From Ideonella sp. (GTDB lineage: Bacteria > Pseudomonadota > Gammaproteobacteria > Burkholderiales > Burkholderiaceae_C): a DNA stretch of 23,188 nt. Both the position numbers and the translations under genes were made by a program. Below, piece by piece: positions 9,003 through 17,550 of the stretch. Location: assembly GCA_016721465.1 (NCBI GenBank), contig JADKIA010000040.1, positions 1 to 23,188 on the forward strand. The letters run 5' to 3'. The notes beneath the pieces were generated by a model. That model was not told the origin of the DNA. It was given only the letters and a program-made list of their open reading frames with translations, and did not search any database. Numbering within the stretch: position 1 is the first letter of the stretch; every line of letters starts with the position of its first letter.

Positions 9003-9938
9003 CGCCCGCGGGCGACTCGACCACGCTGCGCTGCGCGTTCTGTTGCCTCAGCAGCTCGTCGATGCGGCGGGCCACGCTCCAGGCGCAACGCACCCGTGAT
9101 TCGCGCGTGGTGCTGGCCCCGGGGCGTGACCTGCACGGTCTGCACGCCGTGCAATGGCCGACCTGGCTCCAGCATGCCGGGCGGCATGCTGTCAAACCAG
9201 GCGGCTGCCATGCGGCCAGAGTTGAGCACCTCGGCCAGGGCTTCTTCGTCGAGCAAGGCGGCCGAGCCCAGCGACACCAGCACCTGGTTGGGCCGGCAAA
9301 ACGGCAGGAAGCGATCACCGATCAGGCCGTGGTATCGGGTGAAATAGGTCATCAGCACACACACCACCTCGGCCTGCTCCATCAGGGAATGCAAGCCGAC
9401 GGGTTCGATCTTCCAGCGGCCCCACACCGCGTCGCCACTGTGCGCGGCCGGGTCATAGCCGATCACCCGCGAGCCGAAGGCGCCGAGCAGCTGCGCCATC
9501 GGCCGCGCGGCCGGCGTGAGGCCGATCAGGCCCACGGTGCTGCCACCCAGTTCGCGCCCCACCAGCAGGCCCTCGGCGTTTTCCACCGGAACACGCCGCA
9601 GCAACTGCAGCATGGCGCCGATGGCGAATTCGGCCTCGGCGGCCGCACTGGCATTGACTGGCCGCACCACCTCGATGTTCATGCGCGCGCAGGCGTCCAG
9701 ATCGATGTTCTCCGAGCCCGCGCTCAGGCGCCCCACCGCACACAGCATCGGTGCATTGATCAAGGCATCGCCGTCCAGCGCCACCGAGGCCGGCACGATC
9801 ATCGTGCGCGCCGTGTGCAAGGCCTTGCGCAGCTCGGAGCGGGCTGTCGGACAGCTCTGGCGCGAAGCGCACCGAATGACGCGCCACCAGCCACTGCATC
9901 ACCTCGGGGTCGAGCGGTTCGACGATCAGGACATCCAT
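8953..9938 (-). CDS. D-2-hydroxyacid dehydrogenase-like protein with altered catalytic residues (frameshifted)
   Basis: Protein of the D-isomer 2-hydroxyacid dehydrogenase fold, about 325 residues. The start MDVLIVEPLDPEVMQWLVAR at 9938 is preferred; an ATG six codons earlier is possible. Frame changes near 9840 and 9120 must be bridged. Recognisable parts are VGRLSAGSENIDLDACARMNIEV, the nucleotide-binding strand VGLIGLTPAARPMAQLLGAFG and RPNQVLVSLGSAALLDEEAL. The usual catalytic Arg of the ARGxLVDE segment is missing (SLGSAALLDEE), the Glu region reads DSMPPGMLEPGRPL, and the usual His after TP is Arg (VTPR). The Rossmann glycine motif is also incomplete. It may bind NAD(P) without normal dehydrogenase chemistry. 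The C-terminus ends inside the valS 3' end on the opposite strand. Confidence 0.78.
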
Positions 9939-10000
9939 TGGCTCACACTTTGACACATGTGGGCCGGGCCGGCCAGCCCTCGAACGGACGGGGTTTGCCC

Positions 10001-10227
10001 TCAGCGGCGGCGGATCAGGTGCACGAACTCATCGCCGCTGTTCGATTGCTCGACCAGTTCGTGCCCGGTCTGCCGGGCGAAGGACTGGAAGTCGCGCACC
10101 GAGCCGGGGTCGGTGGCCACCACCCGAAGCAACTCGCCCAGGGCATTTCGCACAAGGCCTTCTTGGCCTTCAGGATGGGCAAGGGGCAGTTCAGGCCGCG
10201 GGTGTCGAGTTCTCGGGGGGCGTCCAT
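10001..10227 (-). CDS. TusA/SirA-like sulfur carrier protein (one frameshift)
   Basis: Small protein of about 75 residues of the TusA family, which carries persulfide sulfur on a conserved cysteine. The start MDAPRELDTRGLNCPLPILKA is at 10227. The CPxP motif (CPLP, C15) and the following helix are typical. A frame change near 10140 is needed. After it the text continues as ELLRVVATDPGSVRDFQSFAR and ends HLIRRR with a stop at 10001-10003. It sits 35 bases downstream of the Nudix gene and in the same direction as cysM, so it may be cotranscribed with sulfur-assimilation genes. Whether it acts in tRNA thiolation or another sulfur relay cannot be decided from sequence. Confidence 0.88.
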
Positions 10228-10262
10228 GGGTTTCGCTGCAGTTTGAGGAATTTCAATGCCGA

Positions 10263-10802
10263 CTATGACCGACGCGGCAAATCCATGAATCGGGGTTCGT
10301 GCCCCCTGCCACGCAGCCATTCGGCCAGCGCATAGCCCGTGCCGGCGGGCCAGCACACCACCTCCTCGGCGCGGAACAGCTTGTATTCCGCCAACTCCGG
10401 CGACAGCCGAATGTCGCCCCGCGCCAGCACGTGGTAAGCGATGATCACCTGGTTCATGCGCTGGAAGTCGTACACACCCACCAACTTGACCGACAGCGCC
10501 TCGAGGGCCGTTTCCTCGGCGACCTCGCGGGTGATGCCGTCTTCCGGCGTCTCACCGGCTTCCATGAAGCCGGTGATCAGGGCGAACATGCGGTGCGTCC
10601 AGGCGGCGTTGCGGGCCAGCAGCAATTGGCCTTCGCGATCGGCGCATTCGACGATGGCGGCCAGCACCGGCGTCGGGTTGTTCCAATGCGTCCACTGGCA
10701 GGCCGGGCAGCGCAGCCGGGTCTTCAGGCCACCGTCTTCGAGTTGCTCGATGGGTTCCAGGCCCGTTCCGCAGGACGGACAAAAGCGATAGGCGTTGCTC
10801 AT
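10263..10802 (-). CDS. Nudix hydrolase with N-terminal zinc ribbon
   Basis: Intact 179-residue protein that would hydrolyse a nucleoside diphosphate linked to another moiety. A zinc ribbon is formed by C8, C11, C32 and C35 (FCPSCG, RCPAC), followed by the linker WNNPTPVLAAIVE. The Nudix box starts at GFMEAGETPEDG and continues TREVAEETAL; it matches GX5EX7REUXEEXGU except that the last Gly is Ala. The layout resembles the C-terminal two thirds of NADH pyrophosphatase NudC, but the protein is shorter and lacks the NudC SQPWPFPxS signature, so the substrate should not be assumed. The start at 10802 lies 15 bases after the cysM stop, so the two are probably cotranscribed. Confidence 0.92.
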   Translation of the reverse strand: MSNAYRFCPSCGTGLEPIEQLEDGGLKTRLRCPACQWTHWNNPTPVLAAIVECADREGQLLLARNAAWTHRMFALITGFMEAGETPEDGITREVAEETALEALSVKLVGVYDFQRMNQVIIAYHVLARGDIRLSPELAEYKLFRAEEVVCWPAGTGYALAEWLRGRGHEPRFMDLPRRS

Positions 10803-10816
10803 GGTCGGGCTCGCGT

Positions 10817-11722
10817 TCAGGCGGGAAACACGCCGGTGGACAGGTAGCGCTCGCCCCGGTCGCAGACGATGAACACGATGGTGGCGTCGCGCAGCTGGCG
10901 CGCCAGCTGCAGCGCCACCCAGCAAGCGCCCGCGGCGGAAATGCCGACGAACAGCCCTTCCTCCCGCGCCAGGCGGCGTGCCATGTCTTCCGCGTCGCCC
11001 TGGCTCACCAGCACCAGTTCGTCCACCTGCGAAGCGTCGTAGATCTTGGGCAGGTAGGCCTCGGGCCACTTGCGGATGCCCGGAATGCGCGAGCCTTCGG
11101 CCGGCTGGGCGCCGACGATGCGCACGCCCGAACGCTGCGACTTCAGGTAGCGCCCCACGCCGGTGATGGTGCCGGTGGTGCCCATTGCGCTGACGAAGTG
11201 CGTGACACGCCCTTTGGTGTCGGCCCAGATCTCCGGCCCGGTGGTCTCGAAGTGGATGCGCGGGTTGTCCTCGTTGGCAAATTGGTCCAGCACGCGGCCC
11301 TTGCCTTCGCGCTGCATCTGCTCGGCCAGGTCGCGGGCGTATTCCATGCCGCCCGAGCGTGGTGTGAGGATCAATTCGGCGCCATAGGCGCGCATGGTCT
11401 GCGCTCGTTCGATCGACAGGTCCTCCGGCATGATCAGCACCATGCGGTAGCCGCGGATCGCGGCGGCCATGGCCAAGGCGATGCCCGTGTTGCCCGACGT
11501 GGCCTCGATCAAGGTGTCGCCCGGATGGATGTCGCCACGCTCCTCGGCGCGGCGGATCATGCTCATCGCGGGCCGGTCCTTCACCGAGCCGGCCGGGTTG
11601 TTGCCCTCCAGCTTGCCCAGGATGACATTGCCGCGCGGCGCGCCGGCGTCGGCCGGCAGGCGTTGCAGGCGAACCAGTGGTGTGCGGCCGATCACGTCTT
11701 CGATGCTGAGGTAGTCGCTCAT
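10817..11722 (-). CDS. cysM: Cysteine synthase B
   Basis: Intact 301-residue PLP enzyme that makes cysteine from O-acetylserine and sulfide (or S-sulfocysteine from thiosulfate). The PLP lysine is K48 in NNPAGSVKDRPA; the substrate loop TSGNTG is at residues 75-80. The glycine-rich phosphate loop is SAMGTTGTITGVGRYL, and the PLP-ring serine region is GLFVGISAAGACW near the C-terminus. Length and text fit CysM (MSDYLSIEDVIGRTPLVRLQRL) better than the longer CysK. The Nudix gene follows after 14 bases and the TusA-like gene after that. No frame error is visible here, and the start ATG has only a weak ribosome site. Confidence 0.95.
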   Translation of the reverse strand: MSDYLSIEDVIGRTPLVRLQRLPADAGAPRGNVILGKLEGNNPAGSVKDRPAMSMIRRAEERGDIHPGDTLIEATSGNTGIALAMAAAIRGYRMVLIMPEDLSIERAQTMRAYGAELILTPRSGGMEYARDLAEQMQREGKGRVLDQFANEDNPRIHFETTGPEIWADTKGRVTHFVSAMGTTGTITGVGRYLKSQRSGVRIVGAQPAEGSRIPGIRKWPEAYLPKIYDASQVDELVLVSQGDAEDMARRLAREEGLFVGISAAGACWVALQLARQLRDATIVFIVCDRGERYLSTGVFPA

Positions 11723-11825
11723 GGGTGCAAGGCGGGTTTGTGGCGGATGGGCGGCCTGCAGTTGGCGGCGCGAGGTCTGCCGGGGATTGTGTCAGGCCCC
11801 ACCCGATGACGCAGAACCTGCATGC

Positions 11826-11831
11826 CATAAT
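11826..11831 (+). promoter_or_regulatory. Possible -10 element of the tRNA-Leu gene
   Basis: CATAAT lies 43 bases before the mature tRNA end, a reasonable place for a -10 box. A -35 is only weakly seen (GATGAC, about 15 bases upstream). Found by eye. Confidence 0.35.
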
Positions 11832-11873
11832 CCGCGACCGTCTGTGCCGCCTGCCAGGAGCACAGCCGCCCCA

Positions 11874-11958
11874 GCCCGCGTGACGAAATCGGTAGACGTA
11901 GCGGATTCAAAATCCGCCGCCGCAAGGCGTGCCAGTTCGAGTCTGGCCGCGGGCACCA
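11874..11958 (+). tRNA. tRNA-Leu (anticodon CAA)
   Basis: An 85-base gene including encoded CCA. The acceptor stem GCCCGCG pairs with CGCGGGC, followed by discriminator A and CCA. The anticodon arm is GCGGA-TTCAAAA-TCCGC, giving anticodon CAA for UUG codons. The long variable arm (CGCC GCAA GGCG) is that of a class II tRNA, and the T arm has TTCGAGT. The rhomboid gene starts 27 bases later. No integrase or direct repeat of the 3' end was found nearby, so there is no sign that it serves as an attachment site. Confidence 0.96.
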
Positions 11959-11985
11959 CCCCCAGCACCTCCTGCCGCATCCAGC

Positions 11986-12687
11986 ATGCCCCCATTGCCT
12001 CCGGTCACCAAGGCGCTGTTGCTGATCTGCACGGCGGTGTTCTGCCTGCAGCAGGTGGTGCCGTATCTGGACGCATTGCTGGCGCTTTGGCCCATCACCA
12101 GCGGCCGCTTCTGGCCCTGGCAGATGGTGAGCTACGCGTTCCTGCACGGCAGCTTCGAGCACCTGCTGTTCAACATGCTGGGCCTGTGGATGTTCGGCGC
12201 CGAGCTCGAGCTGCTGTGGGGCCAGAAGCGCTACCTCCATCTGCTGTTGGCCAGCGTCGTGGCTGCATCGGTGGCCCAGCTGGCGGTGACCTTCCTCATG
12301 GGCTCGCTCGGCCCGACGGTGGGGGCCTCGGGCGCGCTGTATGGCCTGCTGCTGGGTTATGCGCTGATGTTCCCGAACCGCCGCTTCGACCTGGTCGGCT
12401 TCCTGCCCATGCTGCTGTTGATGGCGCCGTTCCAGGCGCTCAATCTGGTGGGCATGGTGCTGTTCGTGATGCTGCTGACCAACCGCAATGCCGTGCCAGT
12501 GCCGCCGATCCCCGTCACCGCCAAGACCATGGTGGCCCTCTACGGCGGGCTGGAGTTGGTGATGGGGGTGCTGTTCCGCTCGTCCGGCATCGCGCACTTC
12601 GCGCACCTGGGTGGCATGCTCGGTGCGTGGCTGTTGATCAAGTACTGGCGTGGCCAGTCGCCACTGAGCGGCCGCCGGCGGCGCTGA
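11986..12687 (+). CDS. Rhomboid family intramembrane serine protease
   Basis: Intact membrane protein of 233 residues with about six hydrophobic segments. The start MPPLPPVTKALLLICTAVF at 11986 avoids overlap with the tRNA. The rhomboid landmarks are present: HGSFEHLLFNMLGLWMFG (HxxxN, residues 54-71), the nucleophile S115 in TVGASGALYG, and H207 in FAHLGGMLGA, forming the Ser-His dyad of an intramembrane protease. The protein would cut substrates within the inner membrane; the target is unknown. The variable linker PVPPIPVTAKTM lies between the fifth and last segments. It converges with the SDR gene, and a strong inverted repeat lies between them. Confidence 0.94.
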   Translation: MPPLPPVTKALLLICTAVFCLQQVVPYLDALLALWPITSGRFWPWQMVSYAFLHGSFEHLLFNMLGLWMFGAELELLWGQKRYLHLLLASVVAASVAQLAVTFLMGSLGPTVGASGALYGLLLGYALMFPNRRFDLVGFLPMLLLMAPFQALNLVGMVLFVMLLTNRNAVPVPPIPVTAKTMVALYGGLELVMGVLFRSSGIAHFAHLGGMLGAWLLIKYWRGQSPLSGRRRR

Positions 12688-12696
12688 TCCGGCGGC

Positions 12697-12730
12697 GCAG
12701 TCGGCGCCGGGGCCGGCCCAAGCCGACTGC
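12697..12730. terminator. Inverted repeat between convergent genes, possible bidirectional terminator
   Basis: GCAGTCGGC (12697-12705) and GCCGACTGC (12722-12730) form a perfect 9-bp stem with a 16-base GC-rich loop. A smaller ACCCC/GGGGT hairpin follows. It lies midway between the rhomboid stop and the SDR stop. There is no T tract, so intrinsic termination is not certain. Confidence 0.45.
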
Positions 12731-12779
12731 CGACCCCTCGGGGGTGGCGAACGCCAGTGAACGTGGGGGCGGCAAGTCT

Positions 12780-13678
12780 TCAGGCCAGCAGGCCGGTCGC
12801 CACCGTCGAGTAGCGCAGGCGCAATCGCAGCTCGCGCTTCAGCCGCCGGTTGTCCAGCCGGCGCGATTCGCTCATGAAACTCAGCAGCATCGGCGACATC
12901 GTTCGCCTGGCCTCGTCGCGCGAGATGCGTGGCGGGCTGGGCAGCCCGCACAGTTGCGCCGCCAGTTCGAAGTAGGCCCCCATCGTCAGCTCGGTGTCGT
13001 CGCTGGCGTGCACCACGCGCTGCGGCAGGCCGCGGTAAAGCGCAGCCACGCAGGCACGGGCCAGGTCATCGGCGTGGATGTGGTTGGTGAACACGTCGTC
13101 CTGCGGCCGCAACACCGGCGTGCCGCGCGCCAGCCGCTCGCGCGGATGGCCGCCGACCCGGTCCGACGCATAGATGCCCGGGATACGCAGGATGCACACC
13201 CGCACGCCACACGTGCGCCCATGGGCCCGCAGGCGCGCTTCAGCATCCACGCGGCGGCGTGCACGGTCGGTCGCCGGCGCCACCGCACGGGTCTCGTCGA
13301 ATCGCGCCCCGCCCGCATCGCCATAGACGCCGCTGGTGCTGCCGTACACCAGGCAACGTGCACGACCGCCCCGTGCCAAGGCCGCCACCAGGGCCGCCGT
13401 GCGCGGGTCGTGGGCGCCTTGGCCAGGCGGCGGCGCGAGGTGCAGGACCGCATCGGCCAGGTGCCCCAAGCGCATCAGGCTGCGCGGATCGTCCAGGTTG
13501 CCGAGCACCGGCACGGCGCCGGCCGCGCGCAGCTCGGGCAGGCGATCGGGCGTGGACGTCAGGGCCAACAGCCGCCACCGCCCCGCAGCAGCGGCAGAAC
13601 GCGCATGCCCACGTCGCCACAGCCCACCACCAACAGCGTGGGGCGGCGAAACGGGCGAGGCAAAGCGGAGGTGAACAA
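12780..13678 (-). CDS. NAD(P)-binding SDR/epimerase-like protein (YeeZ-like), one frameshift
   Basis: Extended or atypical SDR protein of about 299 residues. The N-terminal Rossmann motif is LLVVGCGDVGMRVLPLL. After a frame change near 13575 the text continues as LALTSTPDRLPELRAAGAVPVLGNLDDPRSL. Next come VLHLAPPPGQGAHD, LVYGSTSGVYGDAGG, RILRIPGIYAS-type text (CILRIPGIYASDRVGG) and FTNHIHADDLARACVAAL. These resemble the YeeZ-like NAD-dependent epimerase group. The Tyr of GVYGD is present, but the usual YxxxK lysine is not obvious. The start is unclear: no good ribosome site precedes any ATG, and a TTG at 13678 is the most economical choice. It is divergent from the flavin-reductase gene, with about 57 bases between them. 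Confidence 0.8.
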
Positions 13679-13735
13679 AGCGTGTGAAGGGCAGCCGGGC
13701 AGAATGGCGGATCGAGTGTAGTGGCCCCGTTCAAC

Positions 13736-14637
13736 ATGAGCTTTCGCGTCCAGATCCGACCCGCCAACCGTGACTTCGAAGTGCAACACGACGAGGCCAT
13801 CCTGGCGGCCGCCATCCGCCAGGGCATCGGACTGCCCTACGGTTGCCGCGATGGCGCCTGCGGCTCATGCAAGAGCCGGCTGCTGGAAGGTCGGGTGGTG
13901 CAAGGCGCGCACCAGGCCAAGGCGCTGTCGGCCGAAGAGGAAGCGACCGGCCTGGTGCTCACCTGTTGCGCCACGCCGCTGACCGACTGCGTGATCGAAG
14001 CGCGCAGCGTGCCCGGTGCAGGCGAATTCCCGATCCTGAAGATGCCCAGTCGCGTGCTCGGCATCACCCGGCCGAGCCCCGATGTGGCCATCCTCAAGCT
14101 GCAGCTGCCCGCCAACCAGGCCTTTCAGTACCGCGCTGGTCAGTACATCGAGTTCATCCTGCAGGGCGGTACACGCCGCAGCTATTCGATGGCCAATGCG
14201 CCCGACAACCTGGGCCAGCCACCCGCCATCGAGCTGCACCTGCGCCACATGCCGGGCGGCGTGTTCACCGACCATGTCTTCGGTGCGATGAAGGAGAAGG
14301 ACATCCTGCGCATGGAGGGGCCCTTCGGCAGCTTCCAGTTGCGCGAGGACTCCACGCTGCCCATCGTACTGCTGGCTTCGGGCACCGGCTTCGCGCCCAT
14401 CAAGGCCATCATCGAGCAGATGCGCGCCAAGGGCAGCACGCGGGATGCGGTGCTGTATTGGGGCTGCCGCAGCCGTGCCGATCTGTACCTGAACGGCTGG
14501 GCCGAGCAGGCCGCGCTGGACATGCCCCGGCGATGGTGGACGCGGCACAGCGCGACTTCGTGGCGCGCTGCGGCCTGCCCGCCGACGCCTTCTTTGCAGA
14601 CGCCTTCACCTCGGCCGCCGACAAGGCGAGGGCCTGA
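13736..14637 (+). CDS. Ferredoxin/flavin oxidoreductase (CDP-6-deoxy-delta-3,4-glucoseen reductase-like) with apparent internal deletion
   Basis: NAD(P)H-dependent reductase with an N-terminal plant-type [2Fe-2S] domain (residues 1-90; cysteines in YGCRDGACGSCKS and LTCCA), then an FAD-binding barrel (YRAGQYIEFIL, TRRSYSMANAP) and a NAD-binding lobe (LLASGTGFAPIKAII, YWGCRSRADLYL). The gene is normal until about 14522, where AALDM is followed directly, and out of frame, by APAMVDAAQRDFVARCGL to the stop at 14637. In relatives roughly 40-45 residues normally separate these two segments. A deletion of about 130 bases, not a multiple of three, is therefore inferred. As it stands, the frame ends in a wrong tail. 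The start at 13736 (MSFRVQIRPANRDF) is preferred over an in-frame GTG at 13721. Confidence 0.88.
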
Positions 14638-14653
14638 GGTTCAGGCTTGACGT

Positions 14654-14857
14654 TCAGCGCTTCTTCTTGCCGGCACTGGCCTTGGCGGCGGGCTTGCCTG
14701 AGGCCTTGCTGACAGGCTTGCCAGCGGGCTTGTCGGCCGCTGCCGCGCCGGCCGCCTCGGGCGGCTTGGCGTCACCGAGCACGCCTTTGAGCGGACACAC
14801 TTTCACGGCCGGGCAGCGGGCACAGCCCACCGCAATGGCAATCGGGCAAATCGTCAT
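14654..14857 (-). CDS. Small four-cysteine protein with Lys/Ala/Pro-rich tail, function unknown
   Basis: Protein of 67 residues. The ATG at 14857 has AGGAGA five bases upstream and gives MTICPIAIAVGCARCPAVKV, so it is chosen over an ATG six codons earlier. The first 25 residues hold C4, C12, C15 and C21 (CX7CX2CX5C), a pattern that could bind zinc or an iron-sulfur cluster. Residues 32-67 are a low-complexity Ala/Lys/Pro/Ser tail ending in KKKR, like histone-H1-type bacterial tails. It converges with the flavin-reductase gene (16 bases between stops) and is divergent from the Bug-receptor gene. I recognise a conserved short family at best and assign no function. Confidence 0.75.
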   Translation of the reverse strand: MTICPIAIAVGCARCPAVKVCPLKGVLGDAKPPEAAGAAAADKPAGKPVSKASGKPAAKASAGKKKR

Positions 14858-14935
14858 GGCATCTCCTGCAAACACGCATCATCGCAGCGATCGGGTCTGG
14901 GCGGGGGCAAGGGGCGAATGATCTATGCTGCCAGC

Positions 14936-15928
14936 ATGAATCGCCGCCCCGCCCTTGGCATCCTTGCCACATGCCTGCTGGCCCTGAACGCGCCCGCCAC
15001 CCTGGCCCAAAGCACGCAACGCCCGATCCGCCTGATCGTGCCGTATCCACCTGGCGGCCCGCTGGACATCGCTGCGCGCAGCCTGGCCGAACGGGTGAAG
15101 GACAGCCTGGGCACGGTGGTGGTGGAGAACAAGCCCGGTGCCGGCGGCAACCTGGGCGCCGACCTGGTGGCCAAGGCCGCGCCGGATGGCCTGACCTTGG
15201 TCATGGGCGCGGTGGCCACCCACGCCATCAACCCCTGGCTGTACAGCAAGCTGCCCTACGACCCAATCCGCGACTTCACCCCGATCACGCTGGTGGCCCA
15301 GGTGCCCAACGTGCTGGTGATCAACGCCGACACGGCCACCCGGCTGGGCATTGCGACCCTGGCGGATCTGGTGCGCTACGCAAGGCAGAACCCGGGGCGG
15401 CTGAACTACGGCTCGGGCGGCAATGGCAGCGCCGGCCACCTGGCCGGCGAGATGTTCAAATCCCAGGCCGGCCTGTTCGTCGTGCACATCCCCTATGCGG
15501 GCGGGCCGCCGGCGCAGCTGGCCCTGGTGAGCGGGCAGGTGGATTTCAATTTCGACAACCTGGCCGCGGCCTCCGCCAACATCCGAAGCGGCAAGCTCAA
15601 GGCGCTGGCCGTGACCACCCTGCGCCGGTCCGCTGCCATGCCGGAGGTGCCGACGGTGGCCGAGGCCGGCGCCGCCCTGGGCTTGAAGGCCTTTGACGTG
15701 GGCACCTGGTTCGGGCTGTTTGGCCCGGCACACTTGACCGGTGACGTGACCGCGCGCTTGAACAAGGCCTTCACGGACGCGCTGGCCACGCCCGAGCTGA
15801 AGGCGCGCATGGCCGGCCTGATGGCCGAGCCCTCGCCGACCACGCCCGATCAGTTCGCGCTCATGGTGAAGGCCGAGCTGGCCAAGTACCAGGCCGTGGT
15901 GAAGGCCTCGGGTGCAAAGGTGGACTGA
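14936..15928 (+). CDS. Tripartite tricarboxylate transporter receptor (Bug/TctC family)
   Basis: Intact 330-residue periplasmic binding protein. The start MNRRPALGILATCLLALNAP at 14936 gives a Sec signal peptide with likely cleavage after TLA (about residue 24). The mature part starts QSTQRPIRLIVPYPPGGPLD, the hallmark of the Bug family, and continues with VVENKPGAGGNLGADLVAKA and NYGSGGNGSAGHLAGEMF. It would bind a small carboxylate or related solute. No tctA or tctB membrane genes are adjacent; such orphan Bug receptors are very common in Burkholderiales and can also act as extracytoplasmic sensors. The ligand is unknown. Confidence 0.93.
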   Translation: MNRRPALGILATCLLALNAPATLAQSTQRPIRLIVPYPPGGPLDIAARSLAERVKDSLGTVVVENKPGAGGNLGADLVAKAAPDGLTLVMGAVATHAINPWLYSKLPYDPIRDFTPITLVAQVPNVLVINADTATRLGIATLADLVRYARQNPGRLNYGSGGNGSAGHLAGEMFKSQAGLFVVHIPYAGGPPAQLALVSGQVDFNFDNLAAASANIRSGKLKALAVTTLRRSAAMPEVPTVAEAGAALGLKAFDVGTWFGLFGPAHLTGDVTARLNKAFTDALATPELKARMAGLMAEPSPTTPDQFALMVKAELAKYQAVVKASGAKVD

Positions 15929-15948
15929 GGGGCCATGCAAGGGGCTGG

Positions 15949-15970
15949 TCGCTTGCGGGCGTGCAAGCGA
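15949..15970. terminator. Hairpin between convergent Bug-receptor and livF genes
   Basis: TCGCTTGC (15949-15956) and GCAAGCGA (15963-15970) form a perfect 8-bp stem with a six-base loop. It lies 21 bases after the Bug-receptor stop and 51 bases from the livF stop. A second short palindrome (CTTGCGCAAG) follows near 15990. No T tract is present, so the terminator role is an inference from position. Confidence 0.45.
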
Positions 15971-16020
15971 GTCGGCCCGGCGCTACAGCACTTGCGCAAG
16001 CGCTGGGCCATTCCGCGGAA

Positions 16021-16743
<723 letters not shown>

Positions 16744-16758
16744 GATGATCGCGAGCCT

Positions 16759-17535
16759 TCAGTGAGCTTTGTGGCCGGCGCCGAGGTAGGCCTCGATCAC
16801 CTTGTCGTTGCGCTGCACATCGTGCGGCGTGCCTTCGGCGATCTGCTTGCCGTAGTCGAGCACGGTGACGCGATCGCACAGGCCCATCACCAGCTTCACG
16901 TCGTGCTCGATCAGCAGGATGGTGCGGCCGTCCTTGCGGATGCGATCGATCAACTCGCGCAACACGACCTTTTCGGTGGCGTTCATGCCCGCGGCCGGCT
17001 CGTCCAGCGCGATCAACTTGGGGTCGGTGGCCAGCGCTCGGGCGATCTCCAATCGGCGCTGGTCGCCGTAACTCAGCGTGCGCGCCTTGAAATCGGCGTA
17101 GCGGCCGATGCCCACGTAGTCGAGCAACTCCTGGGCACGGTGGGCGATGGCGGCCTCTTCGGCCTTGAAGTTGGCTGAGCGCAGCACCGCGCCGATCAGG
17201 CCGGACTTGGTGCGCACGTGGCGCCCGACCATCACGTTCTCGAGTGCGGTCATCTCGGCGAACAGGCGGATGTTCTGGAAGGTGCGCGCGATGCCGGCCT
17301 TGGCCACCTCGTGCACCGCCGTGGGTTTGTAGGGCGCGCCGCCCAGCTCGAAGCTGCCGCGATCGGGCGTGTACAGCCCCGTCAGCACATTGAAGAAGGT
17401 GGTCTTGCCGGCGCCGTTGGGGCCGATCAGGCCATAGACCTGGCCGGCACGGATGGTGATGCCCACGTCCGACAGGGCCTGCAAGCCACCGAAGCGCTTG
17501 GACACGCCGGCCACCTGGAGCACGATATCGCTCAT
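16759..17535 (-). CDS. livG: Branched-chain amino acid/amide ABC transporter ATP-binding protein LivG
   Basis: Intact 258-residue ATPase, partner of LivF. Walker A is GPNGAGKTT (residues 38-46), followed by the LivG-typical ARTFQNIRLFAEMTALENVMVG. The signature region is LSYGDQRRLEIARALA, Walker B is LIALDEPAAGMN, and the H-loop is LLIEHDVKLVM. The start at 17535 has GAGGA eight bases upstream. It lies 15 bases after livM. No frame problem is seen, in contrast to both membrane genes upstream. Confidence 0.95.
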   Translation of the reverse strand: MSDIVLQVAGVSKRFGGLQALSDVGITIRAGQVYGLIGPNGAGKTTFFNVLTGLYTPDRGSFELGGAPYKPTAVHEVAKAGIARTFQNIRLFAEMTALENVMVGRHVRTKSGLIGAVLRSANFKAEEAAIAHRAQELLDYVGIGRYADFKARTLSYGDQRRLEIARALATDPKLIALDEPAAGMNATEKVVLRELIDRIRKDGRTILLIEHDVKLVMGLCDRVTVLDYGKQIAEGTPHDVQRNDKVIEAYLGAGHKAH

Positions 17536-17550
17536 TGCAATGTCCTCGCT

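Noticed and set aside
11874..11958. tRNA-Leu as an integration site for a genomic island
   Set aside because: No integrase gene and no repeat of the tRNA 3' end were seen nearby; the following genes look like ordinary chromosome.
11721..13721. 666-codon plus-strand frame spanning the tRNA, rhomboid and SDR genes
   Set aside because: It passes through a tRNA and two recognised proteins in other frames; composition is that of a shadow frame.
14879..15940. 353-codon minus-strand frame opposite the Bug receptor
   Set aside because: Shadow frame rich in Gly/His/Gln/Arg; the plus strand encodes an intact signal-peptide-bearing receptor.
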